A stretch of 64,000 nucleotides of DNA from Thalassospira sp. ER-Se-21-Dark (GCF_017922435.1 NZ_VDEZ01000002.1:971640-1035639); one strand, 5' to 3'; counted from the stretch's first letter, positions 53,490 through 62,099 are shown. A program made the numbers and translations. Notes: generated by a model from the sequence alone, not told the origin.

Positions 53490-53519
53490 AAAAGGCCGGG
53501 TTTTCACCCGGCCTTTTTG
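53490..53519. terminator. Shared terminator encoded by the end of the GNAT-C39 gene
   Basis: A 12-bp perfect stem, 53490-53501 with 53506-53517 (AAAAGGCCGGGT/ACCCGGCCTTTT), loop of 4. One arm lies within the last codons (KKAG) of the convergent gene whose stop is at 53504-53506. It works in both directions. Confidence 0.9.
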
Positions 53520-54646
53520 TCAATGAAGACGGCAGCTTGCAGTTTATCGCGGCCATAACGCGCCATCAGATCAAATTCATGGCGCAGGATCGGCACAGAT
53601 AGACAATCACTGCCGGTATAGGGTTCATGGTCTTCGCCAATATCGGGATCACTGACATAGACAAACCGGTCATCAAAGCCCGAAACCACCACCCAGTGCG
53701 GGATTTTGTCGCCATAAATGCGGTACTGGCTAATCAGGACCAGAGCCATTTTGCCCTGTCTGGTGCGTTCTTCGATCTCGGCAATGCCAAACGGGCCGGT
53801 CGTAACCGAAATACCGGCATCAAGTGCCTGTCGGGCAAAGTCGTAATGAACCAGTTCGACCACTTCGCGGTTTTTAGGTTTGCGCACAGTATCAACGAAT
53901 AACGGCCCATCGCGGCTGCTCAGCACTTCGACGTCAAAGCCGCGCTTGTGCGCCGCCAACGCCAGCCCCAGCGGGCCACAACCGCCGTGCCCGGATGTCA
54001 TGAAAATCGTGGTGGCTTCGCGCCACAGCGCGATCTCAAGATTACGATCCAGTTCGATATCCTGATCCAGCGCATTCATCGCCATCATCAAGGCCGCCGG
54101 ACCACAGGTAAATGGCAGGGTCTGGTGATAGAAATGGATGGGCGATGGCAAATGCATGGCATTGGGAACCAATACCTTTTCCATGCGTAGCGCATTGGAA
54201 TGATCGGGATAATAGTCCGGATAAAGTGCAAATTCGCGATATCCGACTGATTTGAAAAGCCGGATCGCATCCTTGTTTTTCTGGCTGACTTCAAGGCGCA
54301 GGATCGGTGTGCCGAAATCAAGGCTGAGTTCTTCGGCCCGTTCAATCAGGGCATGGCCAATCCCCTGCCCGCGCTGATCAGGTGACACCGCCATCGAATA
54401 AAGGCGCGCAAGCGCGACGTTGCTGCGAAAAATCACCAGCGCGTAGCCAACAACAACGCCCCCATCCTTGGTGGTTTCGGCCACTGTCAAACGCGCGGTT
54501 TCACTGCCGACGAAACGTTTGAAGGCGCGCCGGGTCAGTCGGTCGACTTCAAAGGACCGGTTTTCGATCTCGCACAGGGCGTCGAGATCATCGCTCTTTG
54601 CCAGTCGAAATCTGATGTTGGAAAGTTGGTCTGCGTTTGACGTCAT
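53504..54646 (-). CDS. GNAT acetyltransferase - peptidase C39-like fusion
   Basis: A 380-residue fusion. Residues about 10-165 are a GNAT domain (RGQGIGHALI acetyl-CoA loop, AIRLFKSVGY) clearly related to that of the neighbouring ligase. Residues about 180-375 are a papain-like C39-type domain: nucleophile in LPFTCGPAALMM, His in IPHWVVVSGF and a following Asp in VSDPDIG. Such domains cut peptides, often after Gly-Gly, or act as transglutaminase-like enzymes. RLAN/ATP-grasp proteins are known to occur with such genes. Start 54646 is favoured; 54670 and 54727 are in-frame alternatives. No signal peptide or transporter domain is attached, unlike C39 peptidases of bacteriocin exporters. Confidence 0.82.
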   Translation of the reverse strand: MTSNADQLSNIRFRLAKSDDLDALCEIENRSFEVDRLTRRAFKRFVGSETARLTVAETTKDGGVVVGYALVIFRSNVALARLYSMAVSPDQRGQGIGHALIERAEELSLDFGTPILRLEVSQKNKDAIRLFKSVGYREFALYPDYYPDHSNALRMEKVLVPNAMHLPSPIHFYHQTLPFTCGPAALMMAMNALDQDIELDRNLEIALWREATTIFMTSGHGGCGPLGLALAAHKRGFDVEVLSSRDGPLFVDTVRKPKNREVVELVHYDFARQALDAGISVTTGPFGIAEIEERTRQGKMALVLISQYRIYGDKIPHWVVVSGFDDRFVYVSDPDIGEDHEPYTGSDCLSVPILRHEFDLMARYGRDKLQAAVFIDKKAG

Positions 54647-54792
54647 ACCGGTGCCACTTGATAAAACCATGCCAGATACAGCACGCGCGGACATATCGTC
54701 ATGAAACGCACAAAAGCAATAGTGCAATTTATGCGATGCTCACTGCGTTTTTTGCACAGCAACGCACCGCATAAGGTGCAAATTCAAACGGC

Positions 54793-55206
54793 TTAGCCGC
54801 GTGCTGCAATCCGCGGTGCCAGCGGCGCCATATCATATCCGGCCTCAGCCGCGGCCTTGACGATATCGCCGACCTGCATCTGCCCGGCATTGGCCAGCGA
54901 CCAAAGGATGGTGCAACGTGTACCACTGCGGCAATAGGCAAAGATGGGCTTTTCGACGGCAGCCAAATTGGCTGCAAAGGCATCCGCATCCGCGTCCGAC
55001 ACATTGCCACTTGCGACGGGCTGGAAGATCGCCTTCATACCGGCAGCCTCGGCCTTGGCGGCAACTTCGGAAAATGACGGTTGCCCTGGATCTTCGCCAT
55101 CCGGGCGGTTGCAAATGATGGTTTTGAAACCGGCCGCAGCGATTTCGTCAATCGCAGCAAGCGGCATTTGCGGGGATACAGTCAGTTCATCACTCAGGCG
55201 TTTCAT
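54793..55206 (-). CDS. TIGR01244-type (DUF442) phosphatase/sulfurtransferase-like protein
   Basis: A 137-residue protein with the cysteine-phosphatase-like fold. The P-loop FAYCRSGTRCTILW (about residues 90-103) has the Cys and Arg of CX5R. Residues 1-30 read RLSDELTVSPQMPLAAIDEIAAAGFKT, the usual opening. The family is tied to sulfide and persulfide handling, often beside sulfurtransferases or as the N-terminal part of Blh-type proteins. It may be a sulfur-transfer phosphatase-like enzyme; this is inferred. Start at 55206 is chosen because upstream residues are not conserved in style. It lies downstream of a DUF2892 gene on the same strand. Confidence 0.75.
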   Translation of the reverse strand: MKRLSDELTVSPQMPLAAIDEIAAAGFKTIICNRPDGEDPGQPSFSEVAAKAEAAGMKAIFQPVASGNVSDADADAFAANLAAVEKPIFAYCRSGTRCTILWSLANAGQMQVGDIVKAAAEAGYDMAPLAPRIAARG

Positions 55207-55363
55207 TTTTATATTCCGTTCGTCGTTGCTGGTCGCCGTGCCCAAGTGTGGGCATCAACAGCACGTCTATCCAACATACCGCAGAGATCTACGGACGCCA
55301 GCATAACGTTCAAACAACAACAGATCGAACGGAATATTCCGGTTTCAAACGCCGTTTATTACC

Positions 55364-55588
55364 TTATTTGGAAAGCGGGCAGGTCCGCAGGCCAAACAGC
55401 ATGTAAAGCGGGCAGAAACGCAGTGCCGCAGTCGCCAGCATGACAACACCGGCAGCAATCATCACCCAGCCGTAAACGCCGTACGCCATGCCGCCACCTT
55501 CGGGCGCGGCCGAAACAAACGGAATGGCCAGCAAAACAACACCGGCAATCGCACGGACAACACGGTCCAGGGTTCCAACATTCGCCAT
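55364..55588 (-). CDS. DUF2892 small membrane protein (YgaP C-terminal-like)
   Basis: A 74-residue protein beginning MANVGTLDRVVRAIAGVVLLAIPF with two hydrophobic helices (about residues 9-24 and 36-56) and ending LRFCPLYMLFGLRTCPL. Cys residues in the FCPLY and TCPL motifs are conserved in this family. DUF2892 is the membrane part of YgaP rhodanese proteins and is common near sulfur-oxidation or persulfide genes. A strong ribosome site AAGGAGG fixes the ATG at 55588; a longer reading to 55753 is not supported. It may act with the DUF442 protein encoded downstream. Confidence 0.82.
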   Translation of the reverse strand: MANVGTLDRVVRAIAGVVLLAIPFVSAAPEGGGMAYGVYGWVMIAAGVVMLATAALRFCPLYMLFGLRTCPLSK

Positions 55589-55623
55589 AACTTCCTCCTT
55601 GGGAAAAGCTCTGATGGAGTGAT

Positions 55624-55637
55624 TTATAACATTATAA
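55624..55637. promoter_or_regulatory. AT-rich palindrome upstream of the DUF2892 gene
   Basis: TTATAA-CA-TTATAA (55624-55637) lies 35 bp upstream of the 55588 start, in the region divergent from the TenA gene. It may be an operator or -10 region; sulfide-responsive ArsR-type sites are AT-rich repeats, but no regulator is present here. Confidence 0.4.
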
Positions 55638-55785
55638 TCCAATCGATTACTTTGATACTTATCAATCGCCTCCATGCGGATCGGTACTTTGGCCGATGCC
55701 CTGTTTCGTGGCTTGCCCAATGGTTGCAAGCATGCCAAAAGTTCAAAACCCAAATGATATCAAGCTCCTCAGGAAACGCGCAGAT

Positions 55786-56508
55786 ATGAGTAACACCGCA
55801 AAGGCCGTCCCGGATTTTCCGTCATGGCGTCAAACCAATCCGAATGGTGTGTTTTCAGATTGGCTGAAGGCATCCTGTGCGGATCAATGGCGTGCGGTAA
55901 CCCACCATGTCTTTACCGATGCCTGGGGTGACGCCGCGCTTCCCAAGGCCAATCTTGAAAACTACCTTATTCAGGATCACCGGTTTATTGATCGGTTTGT
56001 TGCCCTGTTGGCCGCGGCCGTATCGCGTGCACCACGCCTGAAGGATCGCATTCCGGGGTGTCAGTTCCTTGCACTGGTCACGGGCGAAGAAAACACCTAT
56101 TTCGAACGATCCTTTGCCGCCCTTGGCGTATCCGATGATGCGCGTGAAAACATGCCTGACTGGCAGGCAACAGCAGCGTTCAAGCAGCTTATGAAAGACG
56201 CCACGGACAGCAACAGTTACGCCAATATGCTGGCCGTTCTGGCGGTTGCCGAGGGCACCTATCTTGGTTGGGCGGATCGGGTCAACAAGGCCATCGCCAA
56301 TCGCCCCGATGAATTCTGGTACGCCGAATGGATTGATCTTCATATCGGGGCGTATTTCGAAAGTGTGGTTGCCTATCTGAATACCCAACTGGATCAGGTC
56401 GGACCGCCCCTGTCAGCTGAAGAACGCGCCGAATGCCTGTCCTATTTCAAACGTGCAACCGATCTTGAATGTCAGTTCTTTGATACGGCATGGGGACCAC
56501 AAGAATGA
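55786..56508 (+). CDS. TenA/PqqC-like thiaminase-2 family protein
   Basis: A 240-residue all-helical protein of the TenA family. The ending reads YFKRATDLECQFFDTAW, with the Glu conserved near the active site, and LENYLIQDHRFIDRFVAL matches the early active-site helix. The Cys that acts as nucleophile in Bacillus TenA (in an LPCxWxY block) is replaced here: the region reads AVAEGTYLGWA. It therefore looks like a Cys-less (TenA_E-like) member, which may salvage thiamin pyrimidine breakdown products by another chemistry. Start 55786 has AGGAAA 9 bases ahead; a start at 55732 is less likely. It overlaps a GNAT gene by 4 bases. Confidence 0.78.
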   Translation: MSNTAKAVPDFPSWRQTNPNGVFSDWLKASCADQWRAVTHHVFTDAWGDAALPKANLENYLIQDHRFIDRFVALLAAAVSRAPRLKDRIPGCQFLALVTGEENTYFERSFAALGVSDDARENMPDWQATAAFKQLMKDATDSNSYANMLAVLAVAEGTYLGWADRVNKAIANRPDEFWYAEWIDLHIGAYFESVVAYLNTQLDQVGPPLSAEERAECLSYFKRATDLECQFFDTAWGPQE

Positions 56509-56987
56509 TCACAATTCGTCCGTTTATGGACAGTGATGCCAAGGCCTTGGTCGAAATTTATCGCCACTCCGTTACGGAAATCGGCCCCAACGCCTATAAC
56601 CCCGAACAGGTTGCGGTGTGGGCAAAGCTGCTGCCGACACCGGAACGGTTTCTCGAAATCATGACAGATGGACGGTTCAGTCTTGTCGCGGTTGATGACA
56701 ATGATCAGGTTGTCGCCTTTGGCGATGTCGAGGCCAATGGCCATATCGGGTTTCTGTATGCCCTGCCCGATTTTGCGGGCAAAGGCATTGTGACAAAGCT
56801 GTACGACGCGCTTGAAGCGCACGCGTGTAAACAGGGTATTGGCAAGCTTTATTCCGAGGCCAGTGAATTTGCTAAATCCTTCCTGCTTAAACAGGGCTTT
56901 AGCGTTGTGGAACGCCGCGATTTCGAAGTCGCTGGCGTCCCCATCCACAATTACGCAGTTGAAAAGCGCCTGCGCGTGCCGCGCTGA
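56505..56987 (+). CDS. GNAT-family acetyltransferase coupled to the TenA-like gene
   Basis: A 160-residue GNAT protein. MITIRPFMDSDAKALVEIYRHSV opens the fold. The acetyl-CoA loop is FAGKGIVTKLYDALEAHA, and the C-terminal VERRDFEVAGVPIHNYAVEK carries the asparagine motif of the PhnO/YafP-like group. Its start overlaps the TenA-like stop by 4 bases (ATGA), so it is translated with it. The acceptor is unknown; a pyrimidine or amine connected with TenA is possible. A bidirectional terminator follows. Confidence 0.82.
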   Translation: MITIRPFMDSDAKALVEIYRHSVTEIGPNAYNPEQVAVWAKLLPTPERFLEIMTDGRFSLVAVDDNDQVVAFGDVEANGHIGFLYALPDFAGKGIVTKLYDALEAHACKQGIGKLYSEASEFAKSFLLKQGFSVVERRDFEVAGVPIHNYAVEKRLRVPR

Positions 56988-57010
56988 ACCAAATCACCGC
57001 ATCACACATA

Positions 57011-57038
57011 AAAAAGGCTGCCATCCGGCAGCCTTTTT
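57011..57038. terminator. Bidirectional terminator between GNAT and pcaB
   Basis: A 12-bp perfect stem, 57011-57022 with 57027-57038 (AAAAAGGCTGCC/GGCAGCCTTTTT), loop ATCC, A and T runs on both sides; it serves convergent genes. Confidence 0.93.
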
Positions 57039-57040
57039 CT

Positions 57041-58378
57041 CTAGTCGCGCAGGCCACGCTTGGCGGCCCCCAAAACACGATCAATAAACACATCCGACTG
57101 CCCGATATAATTGACCGGGTTACGGATATGCGCCCAATCCACCGGGGCGTCGGTCAGTTTTGGCAATTCATCAAACAGGTTCGATGCGTTTTCTGCCGAC
57201 TTGGCAATCGCCTCCTTGACCAGTTTATCCGCCACATCGCGGCCAAGGTGATCAGCCAGCGCAAATGTCGCGGCCTCTGCCAGCATCGCCCCGCGTGACA
57301 GTTCAAGGTTTTCGGCCATCCGGTCTGCATTGATTTTAAGATCCGGCACCATATCAACCGCTTGCGCAAGTGCCGCACCAGTTGCTGTAATGATCTGCGG
57401 CAAGGTCAACCATTCCAGAAGCCAGCTTGCCCCGCTTCGTTCATGATCGTGCAATTGCGCCTGGGCAAAGGTACCAAGCAACCCGGCATTGAAGCGTGCC
57501 AGTGTCACCAGCATTTCCGCCTGCACCGGGTTGGATTTATGCGGCATGGTCGATGACCCACCACCCTTGCCCGGTTGAACCTCGGCAATTTCGGACTGTG
57601 CCAGCAGAACCAAGTCCTGCCCCATCTTGCCAAGCGCGCCGGTTAACGCTGTTAACTGACTTGCAAAATCAACAAGGACGTCACGCTGCGCATGCCAGGG
57701 CATATCAGCAAGCGGAAGATCAAGTTCTTCGGAAAGATTGCTTTCGACATCTGCGGCCTTCACCCCGATCGAGGCCAATGTCCCCGCAGCGCCGCCGAAA
57801 GAAATCCGCAACAAATCTGATGACAGGCTATCAATCCGGTGATCAATCCGTACAAGCGGTGCGAGCCATCCGGCAGCCTTGAGACCAAAGGTGGTGGGGA
57901 CAGCCTGTTGGGACCGCGTCCGCCCGATCATCACCGTTGTGCGATGGGTGTCGGCATGGACAGACAGCGCCTTGGCCAGTTTGCGAATGCGGCGACGAAT
58001 GATCGCAACCGCATCGCGCAACTGCAGGACAAGGGCCGTATCAACCACATCCTGACTGGTGGCACCGAAATGAACATATCGTGCGTCTTCGCCGCCAATT
58101 TCCGCCTTTAGCGCCTTGACCAGTGCCGGTACTGGCACACCGGCACTTGCCGTCGGGCCAGCAAGCGTTGCCGGGTCGGGATTAAAATCCCGGCAGACTT
58201 CGGCGATGCGGATCGCACTTTGTTGCGGGATCACACCTGCGCGCGCTTCCGCTGCTGCAAGGGCCGATTCAAAAAGCAGCATGGATGCAATCTGTGCCCG
58301 GTCATCAAACAGGGCCGCGATCTCCGGATCGGAAAACAGATTTCCAAGCAGGGCTGAGTCAAAGGGCGAAACGCTCAT
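57041..58378 (-). CDS. pcaB: 3-carboxy-cis,cis-muconate cycloisomerase
   Basis: A 445-residue member of the fumarase/aspartase superfamily. The signature GSSTMPHKSNPVQ (about residues 270-282) carries the catalytic Ser loop, and TSQDVVDTALVLQLRDA and MIGRTRSQQAVPTTFGLK are further conserved blocks. The enzyme closes 3-carboxymuconate, made by PcaGH, to 4-carboxymuconolactone. It is last in the pca set, 145 bp after pcaF, with an intervening hairpin. All other pca enzymes are present upstream, so the assignment is strong. Confidence 0.92.
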   Translation of the reverse strand: MSVSPFDSALLGNLFSDPEIAALFDDRAQIASMLLFESALAAAEARAGVIPQQSAIRIAEVCRDFNPDPATLAGPTASAGVPVPALVKALKAEIGGEDARYVHFGATSQDVVDTALVLQLRDAVAIIRRRIRKLAKALSVHADTHRTTVMIGRTRSQQAVPTTFGLKAAGWLAPLVRIDHRIDSLSSDLLRISFGGAAGTLASIGVKAADVESNLSEELDLPLADMPWHAQRDVLVDFASQLTALTGALGKMGQDLVLLAQSEIAEVQPGKGGGSSTMPHKSNPVQAEMLVTLARFNAGLLGTFAQAQLHDHERSGASWLLEWLTLPQIITATGAALAQAVDMVPDLKINADRMAENLELSRGAMLAEAATFALADHLGRDVADKLVKEAIAKSAENASNLFDELPKLTDAPVDWAHIRNPVNYIGQSDVFIDRVLGAAKRGLRD

Positions 58379-58464
58379 CAGGGTTCATCCACCGTTCAAA
58401 CAGGTGTGAAATCAAGTCGATAGTGTCGCGCCAGCAACCATCTTGGTCAATAACGCAAAAAGAA

Positions 58465-58492
58465 GCCCCTGCCCGTCAACCGGCACAGGGGC
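58465..58492 (-). terminator. Terminator-like hairpin between pcaF and pcaB
   Basis: GCCCCTG (58465-58471) pairs with CAGGGGC (58486-58492); on the minus strand TTCTTTTT follows. It may reduce transcription into pcaB, or mark a partial end of the operon. Confidence 0.65.
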
Positions 58493-58522
58493 ACCTTTTC
58501 AAAGATCAATCAGCCATTAGCC

Positions 58523-59728
58523 TTAAACAGCTTCAAGCGCAATCGCGATACCCTGACCGACACCAATGCACATGGTTGCCAATGCCCGCTTGCCACCGGT
58601 ACGCTTCATCTGAAGCGCTGCAGTGCCGGCAATACGCGCACCCGACATGCCCAGTGGATGCCCAAGGGCAATCGCACCACCATTCGGGTTTACTCGTGCA
58701 TCGTCATCGGCAATGCCAAGATCACGAAGCGTTGCCAGCCCCTGGGATGCAAAGGCCTCGTTCAGTTCGATCACGTCAAGCTGATCGGTTGACCAGCCAA
58801 GACGTGCGAGAAGTTTTTTCGATGCCGGTGCCGGGCCAAAGCCCATGATACGCGGTGCAACACCCGCAGTCGCACCACCAACCACGCGTGCAATCGGGGT
58901 CAGGCCGTATTTCTTGACCGCTGCCTCGGATGCGATGATCAGGGCCGCGGCCCCGTCATTGACACCCGATGCGTTGCCAGCCGTGACCGAACCGCCTTCG
59001 CGGAACGGGGTCGGCAGTTTGGCAAGCTTTTCGGCCGTGGTGCCCGGACGCGGATGTTCATCCTTGTCCACGACAATGGCATCCCCTTTACGCTGCGGAA
59101 TGGTGACCGGGGTGATTTCCGCGGCCAGATTGCCATTTTCCTGTGCGGCAACCGCCTTGTCCTGCGACCGGGCGGCAAAGGTATCCTGGTCTTCGCGCGA
59201 GATGTTGAAATCCTCGGCAACGTTTTCACCGGTTTCAGGCATGGAATCCACGCCGTACTGTTTCTTCATCACCGGGTTGACGAACCGCCAGCCGATGGTG
59301 GTGTCATAAATTTCCGCATTGCGCGAAAATGCCGACGTTGCTTTTGGCATGACAAACGGCGCACGTGACATGCTTTCAACGCCACCGGCAATCATCAGAT
59401 CGGCTTCGCCCGATTTGATGGCGCGGGCCGCCATGATGATCGCATCCATGCCCGAACCGCAGAGTCGGTTGACCGTGGTTCCGGTCACTGTTTCCGGAAG
59501 CCCTGCCAAAAGCGAAGACATACGCGCAACGTTGCGGTTGTCTTCGCCGGCCTGGTTGGCACAGCCAAAGATGACATCATCAACAGCGGCAAAATCCAGA
59601 TCCGGATTGCGGTCGATCAGCGCCTTAAGCGGAACAGCGCCAAGATCATCGGCGCGCACCTGCGACAGGCTGCCGCCAAAGCGGCCAATCGGGGTGCGGA
59701 TATAATCGCAAATATATGCGTCAGCCAT
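58523..59728 (-). CDS. pcaF: Beta-ketoadipyl-CoA thiolase
   Basis: A 401-residue thiolase. The acylated Cys90 is in [11 protein letters not shown], the His in [12 protein letters not shown], and the second Cys near the C-terminus in [12 protein letters not shown]. It splits beta-ketoadipyl-CoA to succinyl-CoA and acetyl-CoA, the last step of the pathway. It follows pcaJ by 23 bp. The closeness of the pca genes favours PcaF over a general acetyl-CoA acetyltransferase. Confidence 0.92.
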   Translation of the reverse strand: MADAYICDYIRTPIGRFGGSLSQVRADDLGAVPLKALIDRNPDLDFAAVDDVIFGCANQAGEDNRNVARMSSLLAGLPETVTGTTVNRLCGSGMDAIIMAARAIKSGEADLMIAGGVESMSRAPFVMPKATSAFSRNAEIYDTTIGWRFVNPVMKKQYGVDSMPETGENVAEDFNISREDQDTFAARSQDKAVAAQENGNLAAEITPVTIPQRKGDAIVVDKDEHPRPGTTAEKLAKLPTPFREGGSVTAGNASGVNDGAAALIIASEAAVKKYGLTPIARVVGGATAGVAPRIMGFGPAPASKKLLARLGWSTDQLDVIELNEAFASQGLATLRDLGIADDDARVNPNGGAIALGHPLGMSGARIAGTAALQMKRTGGKRALATMCIGVGQGIAIALEAV

Positions 59729-59751
59729 TTCTAAGATCCTTGTTATTGCTC

Positions 59752-60525
59752 TTACTGCTGGTCCCCGTGGGCCCTGGCGGTACGAGCATGCAGTTCACGC
59801 AGAACCTGCAATTCTTTCTCGGACGGGATCGCAGTTTCGGCGACTTCGTCGGCAAACTCAACATCCCAACCGGTATTTTCGATGATTTCTTCGCGGGTTA
59901 CGCCCGGATGGATCGAGGTCACAACGAATTGCTTGCCCACCGGATGCGGTTCCATGATGCAAAGATCCGTGATCAGACGCGAAGGACCTTTGGTATCAAC
60001 GCCGTAAGATGCACGATCATTGCCCCCCTTGCCGTGACCAAGCGATGTCACGAAATCGATCTTTTCGACAAAGCCACGTTTGCTTTGCTTCATCACCAAA
60101 AAGACTTCACCACAGCTGGTCGCGATTTCCGGCGCACCACCACCACCCGGCAGGCGGACTTTGGGGTTGTCGTAATCACCGATCACGGTGGTATTGATGT
60201 TGCCATACTTGTCAAGCTGGGCTGCACCAAGGAAACCAACCGAAATCTTGCCGCCCTGAAGCCAGTAGCGGAACATTTCCGGCACGGCGACAGTGTTCAC
60301 AGCGGTTTCACACAGCTCGCCATCACCGATCGACAGCGGCAGAACATCCGGTTTGGTACCGATCGTGCCGCTTTCATAAATCAGGGTGATGTCAGGCGCA
60401 TGGGTCAGGCGTGCCAAGTTACACGCAGCCGACGGCATCCCGATGCCAACAAAGCACACATCGTCATTTTTAAGCGCGCGTGCGGCGGATACCGTCATCA
60501 TTTCAGTCGGGGTATATTCAACCAT
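59752..60525 (-). CDS. pcaJ: 3-oxoadipate CoA-transferase, subunit B (CatJ-like)
   Basis: A 257-residue CoA-transferase beta subunit. The catalytic Glu is in IYESGTIG, and VGIGMPSAACNLARL and LGAAQLDKYGNINTT are family blocks. With PcaI it moves CoA from succinyl-CoA to 3-oxoadipate. The length is that of Pseudomonas CatJ (about 260) rather than the shorter PcaJ of P. putida (about 213), so it belongs to the longer subgroup. It starts 15 bp after pcaI, in one transcript. Confidence 0.88.
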   Translation of the reverse strand: MVEYTPTEMMTVSAARALKNDDVCFVGIGMPSAACNLARLTHAPDITLIYESGTIGTKPDVLPLSIGDGELCETAVNTVAVPEMFRYWLQGGKISVGFLGAAQLDKYGNINTTVIGDYDNPKVRLPGGGGAPEIATSCGEVFLVMKQSKRGFVEKIDFVTSLGHGKGGNDRASYGVDTKGPSRLITDLCIMEPHPVGKQFVVTSIHPGVTREEIIENTGWDVEFADEVAETAIPSEKELQVLRELHARTARAHGDQQ

Positions 60526-60539
60526 GATTTTTCCTCCGC

Positions 60540-61394
60540 TTAGCCTTTATTTGCTTCACGCTTGGCCGCGAAATCTTCGGGACCGCCATTAATGACATGC
60601 TCTTCGAGCCAGGCCTGGAACGTTTCGCGATCACGTGCAATCGGATCCCATGCCTTATAGAACGCGTTGTCGCGCTTGTAATATCCTTGGGCGTAGGACG
60701 GATGCGCCCCACCCGGCACCTCAACAATCGCCGTTACCGCCCAGTTCGGCAGCATCACGGCATTGGGCGAAATATCGCCGAAATCATCAACGATCTCTTC
60801 TACGGTGATGATGGATTTCTTGGCCGCCAGAACGGCTTCTTTCTGCACACCGACAATACCTTCAAACAGGACGTCGCCCTTTTTGTTGGCTTTCTGGGCA
60901 TGTACCACGGTGACGTCCGGGCGGATCGCCGGAACAGCCGCCAGGCTTTCACCGGTGAACGGGCATTCAATGAATTTGATGTTCGGGTTTACGCGCGGCA
61001 ATTCCGCCCCGCGATAGCCCTTAAATACTGCGCAAGGCAGGCCAGCCGCACCGGCGTCATAGGCATTTGCCATGGCTGCGTGGCTGTGTTCTTCGATCTC
61101 AAGCTTGGTCGGCCAGCTCTTTTCATAGGCATCGCGCAGACGGTGCAACGAGCCGACACCGGGGTTCCCGCCCCAGGAAAAGATCAGTTTCTTGGCACAA
61201 CCAGCCCCGATCAACTGATCATAGATCACATCAGGCGTCATGCGGACCAAGGTCAGGTTCTTGATGCCCTGCCGGATAATCTCGTGCCCTGCGGCGTGCG
61301 GAATCAGATGGGTAAAGCCTTCCATCGAGATGGTGTCGCCATCCTTGACGCAGGATGCGACCGCCTCTTTAAGCGACATGAAACGTGCAACCAC
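60540..61394 (-). CDS. pcaI: 3-oxoadipate CoA-transferase, subunit A (CatI-like)
   Basis: A 284-residue alpha subunit, again the longer CatI type. GDTISMEGFTHLIPHAAGHE is at the N-terminus, FSWGGNPGVGSLHRLRDA lies near the middle, and NAVMLPNWAVTAIVEVPGGAHP follows. It contains no catalytic Glu, as expected for this subunit. A GTG start at 61394 is preferred over the internal ATG at 61379 because AGGAG lies 7 bases before it. A long intercistronic hairpin separates it from pcaG. Confidence 0.88.
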   Translation of the reverse strand: MVARFMSLKEAVASCVKDGDTISMEGFTHLIPHAAGHEIIRQGIKNLTLVRMTPDVIYDQLIGAGCAKKLIFSWGGNPGVGSLHRLRDAYEKSWPTKLEIEEHSHAAMANAYDAGAAGLPCAVFKGYRGAELPRVNPNIKFIECPFTGESLAAVPAIRPDVTVVHAQKANKKGDVLFEGIVGVQKEAVLAAKKSIITVEEIVDDFGDISPNAVMLPNWAVTAIVEVPGGAHPSYAQGYYKRDNAFYKAWDPIARDRETFQAWLEEHVINGGPEDFAAKREANKG

Positions 61395-61447
61395 GGCAAA
61401 ACTCCTGTGGTATCAATCCAAAAAATTACGAGTGCGAGAAATGAGGT

Positions 61448-61496
61448 CGATGGCTGCGACCGCCGGCTTTCCCCAAAGCGGCCGACGCAGCCATCG
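61448..61496 (-). other. Long intercistronic hairpin between pcaG and pcaI
   Basis: An exact 11-bp stem, CGATGGCTGCG at 61448-61458 with CGCAGCCATCG at 61486-61496, and partial inner pairing of a GC-rich loop. There is no T run, so a role in mRNA stability or partial attenuation between pcaDCHG and pcaIJFB is more likely than full termination. Confidence 0.6.
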
Positions 61497-61508
61497 GGCC
61501 AGATCGAC

Positions 61509-62096
61509 TTACACGTCGAAGAACACGGTTTCAGCATTCCCCTGCATGTGAATATCGATCCGGTATTCAATCCCCGTCGGGGTTTCGACACGCTTGGCAA
61601 TCAGGGTGTCGCGACGATCCGCTGGTACAGACTGCAAAACAGGGTCCTTGGCATTCAGATCTGCCTCGTCGTCGAAGTAAAAACGGGTAAAGGCGTGAAC
61701 CAGCATGCCACGCATAAAGACGATGACATTGACAAACGGCGCCTCGGCGTCGGCAACAACACCCGGCTTTACCGTATCAAACCAGAAGCGTAGCTTGGCA
61801 TCCGTGCCTGTACCGCAACGGCCAAGCCCGCGGAAACCGGTATCAGCCACATCAATCGGCTTTTCGTTGTAATTGCCGTCGGCATCGGCTTGCCAGATTT
61901 CGATCATCGCATCGTTGACCGGATTGCCATCGCCATCAAAGACAGTACCGGTGATGCGGATATGTTCACCCTTGGCATCCGGACCGGCAACGGTCGGATC
62001 GGCGATGTCGGTAAAGTCGTATGCGTACTGGCCTGCAGTCAAGCCATAGGCGAAATACGGACCAACCGTCTGTGAGGGGGTTTCACCATAAGCCAT
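61509..62096 (-). CDS. pcaG: Protocatechuate 3,4-dioxygenase, alpha subunit
   Basis: A 195-residue alpha subunit. TPSQTVGPYFAYGLT at the N-terminus and GNPVNDAMIEIWQADADGNY are typical intradiol dioxygenase blocks. It lacks the full iron-ligand set, as expected, since the iron is held by PcaH. With PcaH it opens the protocatechuate ring to 3-carboxymuconate using O2. It begins 3 bp after pcaH. Confidence 0.93.
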   Translation of the reverse strand: MAYGETPSQTVGPYFAYGLTAGQYAYDFTDIADPTVAGPDAKGEHIRITGTVFDGDGNPVNDAMIEIWQADADGNYNEKPIDVADTGFRGLGRCGTGTDAKLRFWFDTVKPGVVADAEAPFVNVIVFMRGMLVHAFTRFYFDDEADLNAKDPVLQSVPADRRDTLIAKRVETPTGIEYRIDIHMQGNAETVFFDV

Positions 62097-62099
62097 GAC

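Noticed and set aside
53504-54646. C39 domain as part of a bacteriocin exporter
   Set aside because: No ABC transporter or membrane domain is attached and no Gly-Gly leader peptide gene is seen nearby.
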